From Accumulibacter sp. (GTDB lineage: Bacteria; Pseudomonadota; Gammaproteobacteria; Burkholderiales; Rhodocyclaceae), in the NCBI GenBank assembly GCA_020049495.1, contig JAIFKU010000099.1:1-39545 (forward strand): a DNA stretch of 39,545 nucleotides. The letters run 5' to 3'. Within the stretch, counting starts at the first letter, position 1. The number at the start of each line of letters is the position of its first letter. The notes under the pieces were generated by a model, which searched no databases, was not told the DNA's origin, and worked only from the letters and a program-made list of their open reading frames with translations. Of this stretch, positions 16,152 through 25,942 are shown piece after piece. The translations under genes were made by a program, and so were the position numbers.

Positions 16152-16424
16152 TCAAGCCCCCGGTGGCACAAAGCCCTGAACCTGGTCGGCACCGTTGCCG
16201 AAGAAGTGTTTCTCGATCTGTTCGGCAAGATATTTGCGATGCGCGGCATCGGCCAGATTCAGACGGTTCTCGTTGATGATCATGGTCTGCATGCGGATCC
16301 ACTGCTGCCAGGCCTCCTTCGATACGCTCTCATAGATCCGTTTGCCGAGAGCCCCCGGATAGGGTGGAAAATCGAGCGCTTCAGCCTCGCGGCCGAGTTT
16401 GATGCATTTGACCATTCTTGCCAT
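16152..16424 (-). CDS. yggX: Probable Fe(II)-trafficking / oxidative damage protection protein
   Basis: A 90-residue YggX family protein, the normal length. It shows the family pattern throughout: conserved Cys7 in [39 protein letters not shown] and INENRLNL. In enteric bacteria YggX protects iron-sulfur clusters from oxidants and is thought to handle Fe(II). The start at 16424 has GGAG nine bases upstream. It lies downstream of argA in the same direction, but about 210 nt with two REP-type hairpins lie between them, so it is probably transcribed separately. A terminator follows. Confidence 0.95.
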   Translation of the reverse strand: MARMVKCIKLGREAEALDFPPYPGALGKRIYESVSKEAWQQWIRMQTMIINENRLNLADAAHRKYLAEQIEKHFFGNGADQVQGFVPPGA

Positions 16425-16484
16425 GAACTTGACTCCATATAGCGAAAACCGCGTTAGAAAAACGCTGACTTAGTTGTTTCCGTC

Positions 16485-16566
16485 GTTCCCGCGTAGGCGG
16501 GAACGTGACCGAAGGAAATGCAAAGCCAGTTAAATCTACATTCTGGATCCCCGCCTGCGCGGGGAT
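16485..16566. repeat. Inverted pair of REP-type hairpins
   Basis: GTTCCCGC-GTAG-GCGGGAAC (16485-16504) and ATCCCCGC-CTGC-GCGGGGAT (16547-16566) are two perfect 8-bp stems with 4-nt loops, 42 nt apart. The flanks (GTCG before the first, GATGAC after the second) show that the units are in opposite orientation. They resemble the widespread TTCCCGCGnnnGCGGGAA family of dispersed extragenic palindromes. They sit in the argA-yggX gap. Confidence 0.75.
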
Positions 16567-16635
16567 GACAAATACTTCAGTATTTCCTTAGACAAAAGAG
16601 TTGTTAATTATACCGTGCCCGACAACATCAACAGC

Positions 16636-17955
16636 TCATACCGATTTCGAAAAGACCTTGGAACGACGCTGCAGGTTATAGACAAGGCGCTTTTCTGCCG
16701 GCAACTGATCCACTGACTGCTCGACAAAGCCACGCTCCTTGAACCAGTGCGCGGTCACCGTCGTCAGCACGAACAGGCGCTTGATCCCTACCGCCCGGGC
16801 GCGGGTTTCGATGCGCTTCATCAACTGCTCCCCATAACCCCAGCGCCGATAATGCGGATGCACGGCGACGCAGGCCAGCTCGGCCTGGTCGTCGCCATAC
16901 GGGTAGAGCGCCGCGCAGCCGACGATCAGGCCATCGTGCTCGACCACCGAGAAGCGGGTAATTTCGCGTTCGAGCAGTTCCCTTGAACGGCGCACCAGCG
17001 ACCCGTCTTCTTCGAGCGGCTGGATCAGGGCCACCAGACCGCTGATATCGTCCGGCCGCGCATCACGCAGGATTTCGAGCGACTCGCGGGTGATGATGGT
17101 GCCCACGCCATCGCGCGAAAACAGTTCGCGTAGCAGCGTCCCGTCTTCATTGAAGCCGATCAGATGTACCCGGCCCACACCGGAGCGGCTGGCGCGCACT
17201 GCGCAGGGTAGATAGCGTTTGATGTCCGGAGACAACCACTCGCCGGTCGTGATCAGGTGTCCGGCCATGTCGGCAGTCATTTCGTCGAGGAGTTTCCCAT
17301 CGCTGTTGGTGACGCCCTGACTGTCGGTCAGGAAAATCAGCTTGTCTGCACCGATGGCTATTGACGTCGCCTCGGCAACTTCCTCCATTGCCAGATTGAA
17401 GATTTCGCCGGTCGGGCTGGCACCCAGACACGAAAGAATGACGATATTTCCAATACTGAGCTGGGCTCTGATGCCTTCGGCATCGATCTTGCGCACGCTG
17501 CCCGCGTACTGCATATCGACGCCATCAAGTACGCCCAGCGGCTTGGCCGTGATGAAATTTCCGGCGATGACGCGGATCGTGCTGTTGGCCATGGGCGTAT
17601 CAGGCAATCCTTGCGACAGCAGCGCATCAATCTCCAGATAAACACTGCCCACGGCGTCGATCACGCAATCGAGGGTCGCTGCATCCGTCACCCGATAGCC
17701 CCCGTGAGTGGCCGACTTGATGCCCTTTTCGAGCAGTTCCTCCTCGATCTGCGGACGCGCCCCATGCACCAGCACCAGACGCACACCGAGGGCCGCCAGC
17801 AGGTTGGCGTCATAGGCCAGAGTACGTGCTAGGGGTCCGGAAATGGCCTTGCCGCCAAAGGCGATGACAAAGGTCTTGCCCCGGAACAGGTTGACATAGG
17901 GGGCCACCGAACGGAACAGGGCCACAAAGTGGGCGGAACTCAACTCTTCGGACAT
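16636..17955 (-). CDS. argA: Amino-acid N-acetyltransferase (N-acetylglutamate synthase)
   Basis: ArgA (439 aa, E. coli 443) acetylates glutamate with acetyl-CoA, the first step of arginine synthesis. Residues 1-290 form an amino-acid-kinase-like domain (FVIAFGGKAISG, LVLVHGARPQIEEEL) that normally carries arginine feedback control, and residues about 295-439 a GNAT domain with the acetyl-CoA loop HYRRWGYGEQLMKRIE. The start is 7 nt after the stop of the polyphosphate phosphotransferase gene, and AAGGA precedes it, so argA is probably read from the rsmE-pap transcript. No reason for that partnership is visible beyond co-transcription. Confidence 0.96.
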   Translation of the reverse strand: MSEELSSAHFVALFRSVAPYVNLFRGKTFVIAFGGKAISGPLARTLAYDANLLAALGVRLVLVHGARPQIEEELLEKGIKSATHGGYRVTDAATLDCVIDAVGSVYLEIDALLSQGLPDTPMANSTIRVIAGNFITAKPLGVLDGVDMQYAGSVRKIDAEGIRAQLSIGNIVILSCLGASPTGEIFNLAMEEVAEATSIAIGADKLIFLTDSQGVTNSDGKLLDEMTADMAGHLITTGEWLSPDIKRYLPCAVRASRSGVGRVHLIGFNEDGTLLRELFSRDGVGTIITRESLEILRDARPDDISGLVALIQPLEEDGSLVRRSRELLEREITRFSVVEHDGLIVGCAALYPYGDDQAELACVAVHPHYRRWGYGEQLMKRIETRARAVGIKRLFVLTTVTAHWFKERGFVEQSVDQLPAEKRLVYNLQRRSKVFSKSV

Positions 17956-17962
17956 ATCTTTA

Positions 17963-19471
17963 TTAATCCTTAGCCTTCTCTGAATGTTTTTCGGTATTCA
18001 AGGCTTTTTCCAGGCGCTCGCAAATGGTACGCAAAATCTTGACCCGGGCAAAATTCTTGTCATTGGCCTCGACCAGCGTCCACGGAGCGGTACTGGTACT
18101 CGTCCGGTCAACCAGGTCGCACACGGCATCGTGGTAGGCCTTGCTCTTCTTGCGGTTGCGCCAGTCCTCCTCAGTGATCTTGAAGCGCTTGAACTCGATT
18201 TTCTCACGCTCCTTGAAGCGTTTGAGCTGTTCCTGGGCACTGATCTGCAGCCAGAATTTGATGACGATCGCGCCATCCTTGTGCAGTTCATGCTCGAAAT
18301 CATTGATCTCGGTGTAGGCGCGCAGCCAGTCTGCCTCGCTGCAAAAGCCTTCGACCCGCTCAACCAGGACACGGCCATACCAGGTGCGGTCAAATATGGT
18401 CACCCGGTTAACACGCGGAATATGCCGCCAGAAACGCCACAGGTAGGGTTGCGCACGTTCCTCCTCGGTGGGCGCCGCAACCGGAACGATCTGGTACTGG
18501 CGGGCATCAATCGCCGCCGTCACGCGCCGGATGCTGCCGCCCTTGCCCGCCGCATCGGAACCCTCGAATGCCAGGATCAGCGAGTGTTTCCTGAATTCCG
18601 GATGGCGCACCAGTTCTGATAGACGCCCCTGCCACTTGGCAAGTTGGGTCTCGTAGGTCTGCTTCTCCAGAGTCTGCGTCAGATCAAGCGCCGTCAGTAC
18701 ATCCAGACGGTCGATCTTCGGCGCCATCGGCGGTGCCACTGGATAGTTCTGGTCGCGCGTATCAGCCAGACGCTTCTGCAGAGCGTCAAGAATGATCTTG
18801 CCGACCGTCAGCGAGCGATAGCGGTCGTCCGTTCCTTCGACAACGATCCACGGCGCCCACGGCGTGTTGGTCATGCGCAACACGTGGCCCGCGGCCTCCT
18901 GCAACTTGTCGTAGGTCTTCAGGCGCGCCCAGCTTTCCTTGGTCACCCGCCAGGCCGTTCTCGGGTCTTTCTCGAGTGCCTTCAGACGCTGGCGCTGCCC
19001 GTCCTTGGACAGGTGAAACCAGAACTTGAGGACCAGCGCGCCCTCGTTGACCAGCATGGCCTCGAAACGGTTGATCTGATCCATGCGCTGGTCAAGATCG
19101 CCCTTGTCCAGTTTGCCGCGAATTCGCTCGGCGATCGGATTCGAATACCACGACCCGGCGAAAATCCCGATTCGGCCTTTGGGCGGCAGTGCCCGCCAGA
19201 AGCGCCACATGTAGGGACGTTCCTGTTCCTCATCGGTGGGTGTCGAGAATGCCAGCGTAGAAAGATAGCGCGGATCCATCCACTCGTAGAGTACGTTGAT
19301 CGTTTCGCCCTTGCCCGATCCATCAACCCCGCTGATCAGGATGACCACCGGAAACTTGCCGTTTTCGCGGAAATCGAACTGTGTATCGAGCAGCGCAGCG
19401 CGCAACTTGGGTTCCTCCTCGCGGAAGGTTTCCTTGTCGATCCTGTGTCCCAGTTCTGCCGATTCAAACAT
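17963..19471 (-). CDS. pap: Polyphosphate:AMP phosphotransferase (two-domain PPK2)
   Basis: A 502-residue tandem PPK2 protein, the class II architecture that phosphorylates AMP to ADP with polyphosphate. Domain 1 (about 40-250) has Walker A GVDGSGKGE (48-56); domain 2 (about 295-490) has GSDAAGKGG (304-312) and the conserved DRTWYGRVLVERVEG (361-375). The matching place in domain 1 reads AGSWYSNPI, losing the Asp-Arg pair, so I infer that domain 2 is the catalytic one. I chose the start MFESAELGHRID at 19471, which has GGTGGAG just upstream; the frame is open eight codons earlier. It overlaps the rsmE stop by 8 bases and argA follows after 7 nt. With adenylate kinase this enzyme regenerates ATP from polyphosphate. 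Confidence 0.94.
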   Translation of the reverse strand: MFESAELGHRIDKETFREEEPKLRAALLDTQFDFRENGKFPVVILISGVDGSGKGETINVLYEWMDPRYLSTLAFSTPTDEEQERPYMWRFWRALPPKGRIGIFAGSWYSNPIAERIRGKLDKGDLDQRMDQINRFEAMLVNEGALVLKFWFHLSKDGQRQRLKALEKDPRTAWRVTKESWARLKTYDKLQEAAGHVLRMTNTPWAPWIVVEGTDDRYRSLTVGKIILDALQKRLADTRDQNYPVAPPMAPKIDRLDVLTALDLTQTLEKQTYETQLAKWQGRLSELVRHPEFRKHSLILAFEGSDAAGKGGSIRRVTAAIDARQYQIVPVAAPTEEERAQPYLWRFWRHIPRVNRVTIFDRTWYGRVLVERVEGFCSEADWLRAYTEINDFEHELHKDGAIVIKFWLQISAQEQLKRFKEREKIEFKRFKITEEDWRNRKKSKAYHDAVCDLVDRTSTSTAPWTLVEANDKNFARVKILRTICERLEKALNTEKHSEKAKD

Positions 19472-20225
19472 GCTCCACCCCCTCTCCGAAGTCACCCCAC
19501 AAGCACTGAATTGCCGCCAGTGCAGCCAAACCCGCAGTTTCAGTACGCAACACGCGTGGCCCCAGGCGAATCGGCACGAATCCGGCCAACTCCGCCAGTT
19601 TTATTTCTTCAGGCGCCAGCCCCCCCTCCGTTCCGATCAGCAATTCGACCTGCCCTCCCGGAGCGGGCGGCACCAGGCGGTTCAAAGTCTGCACCGCCCT
19701 GGGGTCGAGTATGAGGCGCAACACACCCTTTGCTGCGGGACGGCCCAGCCAGCGCTCCAGAACCTCCAGCGTCGCCACCTCGGGCAGCGTGTTGCGCCCG
19801 CACTGCTCACAGGCAGAAGCCACTATGCTCCGCCAGTGGTCCACCCGTCGTTTCGCCCGTTCGCCCTCAAGGCGCATGACACTACGCCTCGAAACTACCG
19901 GCACGATACGCACCACACCCAGTTCAACGGCTTTCTGTACCGTTGTATCCATTTTCTCGCCGATCTGCAGCGCCTGTACCAGGGTAATGGCCAGCGGCGC
20001 CTCGCACTCGAGCTTACGCCATTCCAGCACGGCAACGGCCACGCATTCGCGTTCGACCGAACTAATGCGGCAAGCATACTCTCCGCCGGCACCGTCGAAA
20101 AGCACAAGATCATCGTCAACGTGCAAGCGCAATACCCGACACGCGTGTCTTGCCGCATTTTCCGGCAGCATGACATGCGAACCTGCCGACAACGGCACAG
20201 GACAGAAAAAACGGGGTGAACTCAT
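19464..20225 (-). CDS. rsmE: 16S rRNA (uracil-1498-N3)-methyltransferase
   Basis: RsmE (253 aa) is a SPOUT-class enzyme that methylates U1498 of 16S rRNA with S-adenosylmethionine. The N-terminal PUA-like domain (1-70) includes HACRVLRL, and the trefoil-knot domain includes QIGEKMDTTVQKAVELGV, SACEQCGRN, the SAM loop IGTEGGLAPEE and LGPRVLRTETA. The SAM loop is usually IGPEGG; here Thr replaces Pro, a mild oddity. It heads the rsmE-pap-argA unit and overlaps pap by 8 bases. On the minus strand a TATAAT hexamer lies at 20237-20232, just upstream of the start, with no clear -35. Confidence 0.96.
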   Translation of the reverse strand: MSSPRFFCPVPLSAGSHVMLPENAARHACRVLRLHVDDDLVLFDGAGGEYACRISSVERECVAVAVLEWRKLECEAPLAITLVQALQIGEKMDTTVQKAVELGVVRIVPVVSRRSVMRLEGERAKRRVDHWRSIVASACEQCGRNTLPEVATLEVLERWLGRPAAKGVLRLILDPRAVQTLNRLVPPAPGGQVELLIGTEGGLAPEEIKLAELAGFVPIRLGPRVLRTETAGLAALAAIQCLWGDFGEGVEHV

Positions 20226-20280
20226 GATGGTATTATAGGATTATCTGGAAATCATCGTAGACCAAAGGAGCACCGCAGCT

Positions 20281-20832
20281 ATGGCCATCAGCGCGCCACT
20301 TGGCAATTTAGGCTGGAAAGCAAGCGATTTTGAACTGACCGACACCTTTGGCGCGCACAAGACTCTGGAAACCCTGCGTGGGCCCAACGGGCTGGTGCTG
20401 ATGTTCATCTGCAACCATTGCCCCTACGTGAAAGCCGTCATCGACCGCATCTGCCGTGACGTTAGGGAAATTCAGGCCATGGGTATTGGTGTCGCCGCCA
20501 TCATGAGCAACGATACTCACGCCTATCCGGAGGACTCCTTCGCTAATATGCAGAAGATGGTCAGGAGTCTAGATTTTTCCTTTCCCTATCTTTACGACCC
20601 GACGCAGAATGTCACTCGTAACTACGGTGCCGTATGCACACCGGACTTCTACGGTTTCAACCGGGATCTGGAATTGCACTATCGCGGTCGCCTCGATTCG
20701 AACGGAATAGCCCCGGCCACGCCCGACGCGCGGCGCGAACTTGTCGAAGCCATGCGGCAAATAGCCACCACCGGCCATGGGCCTGTCGAACAGGTCGCCT
20801 GCATAGGCTGCTCGATCAAGTGGAACAACTGA
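20281..20832 (+). CDS. Thioredoxin-like (peroxiredoxin-like) family protein
   Basis: A 183-residue thioredoxin-fold protein of the AhpC/TSA-like group. The active-site motif is CNHCPYV (Cys44, Cys47) after a hydrophobic strand LVLMFI, and a second CxxC near the end (Cys174, Cys177, CIGCSIKW) is typical of this subfamily. No signal peptide is seen, so it should be cytoplasmic. Family members are annotated as thioredoxin family or redoxin proteins; the physiological substrate is not established. AAAGGAG lies about ten bases before the start. It is divergent from rsmE across 55 nt and has no obvious operon partner; glgP is 456 nt downstream. Confidence 0.88.
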   Translation: MAISAPLGNLGWKASDFELTDTFGAHKTLETLRGPNGLVLMFICNHCPYVKAVIDRICRDVREIQAMGIGVAAIMSNDTHAYPEDSFANMQKMVRSLDFSFPYLYDPTQNVTRNYGAVCTPDFYGFNRDLELHYRGRLDSNGIAPATPDARRELVEAMRQIATTGHGPVEQVACIGCSIKWNN

Positions 20833-21288
20833 TACGCCGTACATAGCCGTAGCGAAATGTGAGATTCCATTCACCCGGGTTCCGGAATATTCCCGCATTG
20901 CTCGGCCCCCGGATTCCTCGACGTCCTGCCATTTGCCTGTCGGCTCCTGAATGGACTAGACTTGCTGCCATGAATTTGCGTCGACCCAGCGTGTGCAACT
21001 GATGAACCCGCATTGTCCATTAGGCGAAATCTGGGGGAAACCGTTCGTGGTGAGCTTTTCGAACCATGAACGGCCCTTCGACAGGCTCAGGGCGAACGGG
21101 TTTCGGGCTAATGGACATTCTGTGTTGAATGCAACGGATTAACAACGGCAGGCACGTTGTCGCTCGCCAAGCACTTGGCTGTCATCCAAACTTGTGTAAT
21201 GCTGTCCCCCGTACCGGTCTTGCCCGATCCCATGCCGGCTCTGGCTCAAGCCATAGACACTGATAAACCTTAGAGGAGTACCTGCCCG
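20833..21288. other. Intergenic region upstream of glgP
   Basis: 456 bases without a gene. 20833-21013 shows nothing I can name. 21014-21117 is a nested palindromic, MITE-like element. 21118-21288 should hold the glgP promoter; TTGGCT (21175-21180) and TAATGC, 16 nt apart, are only a weak candidate. GAGGAG lies 11 nt before the glgP start. Confidence 0.7.
21014..21117. repeat. MITE-like nested palindromic element
   Basis: The outer ends are perfect 10-bp inverted repeats, TGTCCATTAG (21014-21023) and CTAATGGACA (21108-21117), with further partial pairing of GCGAAA and TTTCGGG. Inside are CCGTTCG (21041-21047) and CGAACGG (21093-21099), plus an inner hairpin CCGTTCGTGGT/ACCATGAACGG. The core with TTCGACAGGCTCAGGG belongs to a type of dispersed repeat common in proteobacterial genomes. 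No clear target-site duplication is visible. Confidence 0.7.
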
Positions 21289-23757
21289 ATGTCTGATACA
21301 AGAAAAGCCAAAGCCGACGGTGCAGCCTTTCGCACCGAAATCGACAACAAGTTGCTCCACTCTGTTGCCGCCGAGCCGGCCACGGCAAACACCAAGGAAC
21401 TCTACAAAGCACTTTCGCAGGTTGCGCGCGATCAGTTGGCCCGGCGCTGGGTCGACACGCAGGTTGCCGACCGCAGAAAAAAAACGCGCCGCATCTACTA
21501 CATGTCAATGGAATTCCTGATCGGGCGTACGCTGAACAACGCCCTCTCGGCACTTGACCTGCGCGACAAGGCAGCCGCCGCCTTCTCCGATGCCGGAGGA
21601 CCTTCACTGACCGACGTCATCGAATGCGAACCGGATGCAGCACTGGGCAATGGCGGTCTAGGCCGCCTGGCGGCCTGTTTCCTCGACTCGATGGCGACGC
21701 TCGAACTGCCGTCCTGGGGTTATGGCATGCGCTATGAGTATGGCATGTTTGCGCAATCGATCATCAACGGCGGCCAAGTCGAGCATCCAGATTCCTGGCT
21801 GGTCGATGGAACCCCGTGGGAATTTCCGCGGCCAGGTACGCACTTCACCGTCCGCTTCGGCGGAACCGCCGAACACCACGGCGAATGGGCCGAATGGAAT
21901 GCCGCCGAAGCGGTAGAAGCCCGGGCCTATGATTACGTTATTCCCGGTCACGGCACCGACAGGGTAAGCACCCTGCGCCTCTGGAAAGCAGGCGCGCCGG
22001 CTCAGATCGACCTGAATGCCTTTAATTCCGGTGATTACGCCCGCGCTGCCGAGTTCAAGAACCGCTTCGAAAACATTTCCTGGGTCCTTTATCCGAATGA
22101 CAGCACGCCGGCAGGTCGCGAACTGCGCCTGCGGCAGGAATATTTCTTCGTGGCCGCATCGCTGCAGGATATTCTGTTCCACCATCTGGAGGAATATGGC
22201 AGCCTGCACAATCTGGCCGATCAGGTCGCCATTCACCTCAACGATACCCATCCGGCGATCAGCGTCGCCGAACTGATGCGCCTGCTGTGCGACGATTACG
22301 GGATGCTCTGGGCGGACGCTTGGAGCCAGTGCCGGCGCATCTTCTCCTATACCAATCACACGCTGATGCCTGAAGCGCTGGAGACCTGGCCGGTCGGCCT
22401 GATGCACTATCTGCTGCCGCGCCACTTGCGCATCATCTTCCGCATCAACCAGGAATTCCTCAGCGAAGTTGCGCAACGCTTCCCGGGCGACATCGACCTT
22501 ATCCGCCGTGTTTCGATAATCGATGACGCGGACGGCAACGAGGACAACAAACGGGTACGCATGGCCTACCTCTCGATCATCGGCAGTCACCGGGTCAATG
22601 GCGTATCACAATTGCATTCCGACCTGATGGTCAAGACTATTTTTGCCGATTTTGCACGCCTCTATCCGAATCGATTCCACAACAAGACCAATGGGGTCAC
22701 GCCGCGTCGCTGGCTGGCACAGGCCAACCCGGGGCTGTCAGGACTGCTTGACGAGCGTCTCGGCAAGGACTGGCGACTCGATCTTGACCGTTTGCAGGGC
22801 CTGCGCCCACTGGCCGACGACGAAGGATTCCGTACGGCCTTTGCTGCAGCCAAACGCAGCAACAAACTACGGCTCGCCGATTACATCAAGCGCGAGACCG
22901 GCGTCGCCCTCAATCCGGACAGCCTGTTCGACATCCAGGTCAAGCGCATTCACGAATACAAGCGGCAACTGCTCAATGTGCTGCACGTCATCACCCGTTA
23001 CAACGCCATTCTGCACGGTCTTGCCGACGACGCGGCGCCGCGCTGCGTGATCTTTGCCGGCAAGGCTGCCTCGTCGTACTACATGGCCAAGCAGGTGATC
23101 CGCCTGATTCACGATGTGGCCACGGTAATCAACAACGACCCGCGTGCCAATGAACAACTCAAGGTCGTATTCGTTCCCAATTACGGCGTTTCGGTGGCAG
23201 AACTGATCATGCCTTCTGCTGATCTTTCCGAACAGATTTCGACCGCGGGTACCGAGGCATCAGGCACCGGCAACATGAAGTTTTCGTTGAATGGCGCACT
23301 GACCATCGGTACCGAGGATGGTGCCAATATCGAGATCCGCGATAACGTGGGCGGCGAAAACATTTTCATATTCGGCAACAGCACGCCACAGGTCGAAGCC
23401 ATCCGCAAATCCGGTTACGATCCACGGAGCATTTACCTGAACAACGCGGCGCTCAATGAAACGCTGAACAAGATCGACGGCGGATTCTTCTCGACCGGCG
23501 ACCGGAAACGTTATCACGACATCTTCAACACGCTGGTCAATTATGGCGATCACTACCTGCTGCTGGCCGACTATGCCGACTATGTGGCAACGCAAAGCCG
23601 AGTCGACAAGCTTTATCTGAGCCCAACCGAATGGCAACGCAAAGCCATTCTTAACGTCGCCGGCATGGGCACCTTCTCGTCCGACCGCACCATCCGGGAT
23701 TATGCCGTCGACACCTGGAATATGGGCTCACTGCTCAAGAAGGGCTGGAATGCTTAG
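21289..23757 (+). CDS. glgP: Glycogen phosphorylase
   Basis: GlgP (822 aa, E. coli 815) releases glucose-1-phosphate from the non-reducing ends of glycogen with inorganic phosphate and pyridoxal phosphate. Recognisable blocks are [44 protein letters not shown], the substrate-loop [16 protein letters not shown], and [14 protein letters not shown] with the PLP-binding Lys664. It is the first gene of glgP-glgB-glgX-malQ; the glgB start lies within its last codons (8-base overlap), so translation is probably coupled. Because the reaction consumes phosphate, its activity ties glycogen breakdown to phosphate status. Confidence 0.98.
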   Translation: MSDTRKAKADGAAFRTEIDNKLLHSVAAEPATANTKELYKALSQVARDQLARRWVDTQVADRRKKTRRIYYMSMEFLIGRTLNNALSALDLRDKAAAAFSDAGGPSLTDVIECEPDAALGNGGLGRLAACFLDSMATLELPSWGYGMRYEYGMFAQSIINGGQVEHPDSWLVDGTPWEFPRPGTHFTVRFGGTAEHHGEWAEWNAAEAVEARAYDYVIPGHGTDRVSTLRLWKAGAPAQIDLNAFNSGDYARAAEFKNRFENISWVLYPNDSTPAGRELRLRQEYFFVAASLQDILFHHLEEYGSLHNLADQVAIHLNDTHPAISVAELMRLLCDDYGMLWADAWSQCRRIFSYTNHTLMPEALETWPVGLMHYLLPRHLRIIFRINQEFLSEVAQRFPGDIDLIRRVSIIDDADGNEDNKRVRMAYLSIIGSHRVNGVSQLHSDLMVKTIFADFARLYPNRFHNKTNGVTPRRWLAQANPGLSGLLDERLGKDWRLDLDRLQGLRPLADDEGFRTAFAAAKRSNKLRLADYIKRETGVALNPDSLFDIQVKRIHEYKRQLLNVLHVITRYNAILHGLADDAAPRCVIFAGKAASSYYMAKQVIRLIHDVATVINNDPRANEQLKVVFVPNYGVSVAELIMPSADLSEQISTAGTEASGTGNMKFSLNGALTIGTEDGANIEIRDNVGGENIFIFGNSTPQVEAIRKSGYDPRSIYLNNAALNETLNKIDGGFFSTGDRKRYHDIFNTLVNYGDHYLLLADYADYVATQSRVDKLYLSPTEWQRKAILNVAGMGTFSSDRTIRDYAVDTWNMGSLLKKGWNA

Positions 23758-25942
23758 CAAGGCGGAAGTTACTTCCCTCTGTTGCGGTGAACACGGCGAC
23801 CCGTTTGCCGTGCTCGGACTGCATGCCGACGCCAAAGGCCGTCTCTGGTTGCGCAGCCTGCAGCCCGGTGCGAACTCGGTATTCGTCATTGATGCCGATA
23901 GCGGCAAGGTACTGATCGAACTCAGCCAGCGCAGGATCGAGGCCCTGGGAGAAAATTCGGGCTTTTTCGAAGCCTCCATTCTCGGCCGCAATAAGCCGTT
24001 CGACTATCGCCTGCGTATCGTCTGGCCCGGTGGGACACAGGAGGTCGACGACCCATACCGCTTCGCCACGGTGCTCGGCGAACTGGATGTCTGGCTGCTG
24101 GCCGAAGGCTCGCATCTGCGTCCATTCGAGCGGCTCGGGGCACATTTGCGCGAGATCGACGGCGTCAAAGGAACGGCCTTTGCCGTCTGGGCGCCCGACG
24201 CCCAGCGTGTCAGTGTCGTCGGTGACTTCAACACCTGGGATGGGCGTCGTCACCCGATGCGTCTGCGCCGTGAATGCGGCGTCTGGGAACTCTTTCTGCC
24301 TGGCGTTGCGGCAGGCGCCCACTACAAATACGAAATTCGCTCAAGCGATGGCCATGTGCTTCCGCTCAAGGCCGATCCCTATGGCTTTGCCGCCGAGATG
24401 CGGCCATCGACGGCCTCGATCGTCTGTGCGTTGCCGCAGACGGCAACGCGTGTTTCCGTTGCCGCCGGCGGCAAGTTGAACGTCCCGGTTTCGATCTACG
24501 AAGTCCACCTCGGATCGTGGCGGCGTGCCGATGACGGCGGCTTTCCGGACTGGCTGCGCATTGCCGAAACATTGATTCCCTACGTCACCGATCTTGGTTT
24601 CACGCACCTCGAACTGCTGCCAATTTCGGAACACCCCTTTGACGGCTCATGGGGCTATCAGCCGCTTGGCCTTTACGCACCGACCGCCCGTTTTGGTTCG
24701 CCGCAAGGCTTTTGTGACTTTGTCTCCGCCTGCCATACGGCCGGACTCGAAGTCATCGTCGATTGGGTACCGGCACATTTCCCGACCGACGAACATGGTC
24801 TGAGCCGTTTCGACGGAAGACCGCTTTACGAACATGCCGACCCGCGCGAAGGCATGCACCAGGACTGGGGTACGCTGATCTACAACTTCGGCCGGCGTGA
24901 GGTATTCAATTTTCTCGTCGGCAATGCCCTGTTCTGGATCGAGCATTACGGCGTCGATGGCCTGCGCGTCGATGCCGTGGCCTCAATGCTCTACCGCGAT
25001 TACAGCCGCGAAGCCGGACAGTGGGTTCCAAATGTCTATGGCGGTCGGGAGAACCTTGAAGCCGTGCATTTCCTGCGCCGCATGAACGAAGTACTCGGCC
25101 AGGAATGCCCGGGAGCCGCGACCTATGCCGAGGAATCAACGGCCTGGCCATCGGTCAGCCGCCCGCCGTCGATGGGAGGCCTGGGTTTCCACTACAAGTG
25201 GAACATGGGCTGGATGCACGATGTTCTGGGCTACATGACGCACGATCCGGTCCATCGCCGCTATCACCACAACCAGCTGACATTCGGCCTGCTTTACGCC
25301 TTTACCGAAAATTTCGTCCTGCCCCTGTCGCACGACGAGGTCGTGCACGGCAAAGGCTCGCTGATCAGCAAGATGTCCGGCGACTACTGGCAGAAATTTG
25401 CCAATCTGCGGGCGCTCTATGGCTTCATGTGGGGGCATCCGGGCAAGAAACTGCTGTTCATGGGCGGCGAATTCGCCCAGTGGAACGAGTGGAATGATGA
25501 AGCTTCGCTCGACTGGAACCTGCTTGATTTCCCTCAGCACGACGGCGTACGCCGCCTGATAAGGGATCTGAACCAGCTCTATCGGCGGACACCGGCGTTG
25601 CACGAGATCGACTTCGACCCGTCCGGATTCGAATGGATTTCGGCCAATGATTCCGACAACTCGGTGCTCGCTTTCCTGCGCCGCGCCCATGACCGTTCGC
25701 GCGTGATGCTTTGCGTCTGCAATTTCACCCCGATCGTGCGACACAACTACCGGCTGGGCGCGCCTGGCCCGGGGGTGTACCACGAACGCATCAACACCGA
25801 CTCAGAGTATTACGGGGGCAGCAACGTCGGAAATCTGTTTGGCATGGTCGACGCCGAGCCGATTGCCGCTCATGGCCGTGAGTGGTCACTCTCGCTGACG
25901 CTGCCGCCACTGGCTACCGTGTTTCTCGAATGGGAACACTGA
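23750..25942 (+). CDS. glgB: 1,4-alpha-glucan branching enzyme
   Basis: GlgB (730 aa, E. coli 728) makes alpha-1,6 branches in glycogen. The order is an N-terminal domain (1-110), CBM48 (about 120-215, [20 protein letters not shown]), the GH13 barrel, and a C-terminal beta domain. The catalytic triad is Asp408 ([10 protein letters not shown]), Glu461 (AEESTAWPS) and Asp529 ([10 protein letters not shown]), each three residues later than in E. coli. The start MLSKAEV at 23750 overlaps the glgP stop by 8 bases with AAGGG just upstream; the 16 codons before it in frame are glgP sequence read in another frame. The glgX start overlaps its end by 13 bases. Confidence 0.98.
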   Translation: MLSKAEVTSLCCGEHGDPFAVLGLHADAKGRLWLRSLQPGANSVFVIDADSGKVLIELSQRRIEALGENSGFFEASILGRNKPFDYRLRIVWPGGTQEVDDPYRFATVLGELDVWLLAEGSHLRPFERLGAHLREIDGVKGTAFAVWAPDAQRVSVVGDFNTWDGRRHPMRLRRECGVWELFLPGVAAGAHYKYEIRSSDGHVLPLKADPYGFAAEMRPSTASIVCALPQTATRVSVAAGGKLNVPVSIYEVHLGSWRRADDGGFPDWLRIAETLIPYVTDLGFTHLELLPISEHPFDGSWGYQPLGLYAPTARFGSPQGFCDFVSACHTAGLEVIVDWVPAHFPTDEHGLSRFDGRPLYEHADPREGMHQDWGTLIYNFGRREVFNFLVGNALFWIEHYGVDGLRVDAVASMLYRDYSREAGQWVPNVYGGRENLEAVHFLRRMNEVLGQECPGAATYAEESTAWPSVSRPPSMGGLGFHYKWNMGWMHDVLGYMTHDPVHRRYHHNQLTFGLLYAFTENFVLPLSHDEVVHGKGSLISKMSGDYWQKFANLRALYGFMWGHPGKKLLFMGGEFAQWNEWNDEASLDWNLLDFPQHDGVRRLIRDLNQLYRRTPALHEIDFDPSGFEWISANDSDNSVLAFLRRAHDRSRVMLCVCNFTPIVRHNYRLGAPGPGVYHERINTDSEYYGGSNVGNLFGMVDAEPIAAHGREWSLSLTLPPLATVFLEWEH

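Noticed and set aside
18644-19714. 356-codon plus-strand frame across pap and rsmE
   Set aside because: It is antisense to two well-supported overlapping genes, with low-complexity translation and no family resemblance.
21179-21208. Possible Pho box before glgP (CTGTCAT, CTTGTGT, CTGTCCC)
   Set aside because: The first half-site is perfect but the middle one is poor and the spacing is 12 then 11 nt, so it does not meet the pattern seen at phoU.
21658-22590. Minus-strand frame inside glgP, and a similar one in glgX at 26356-27270
   Set aside because: Both are shadows of conserved GC-rich coding sequence.
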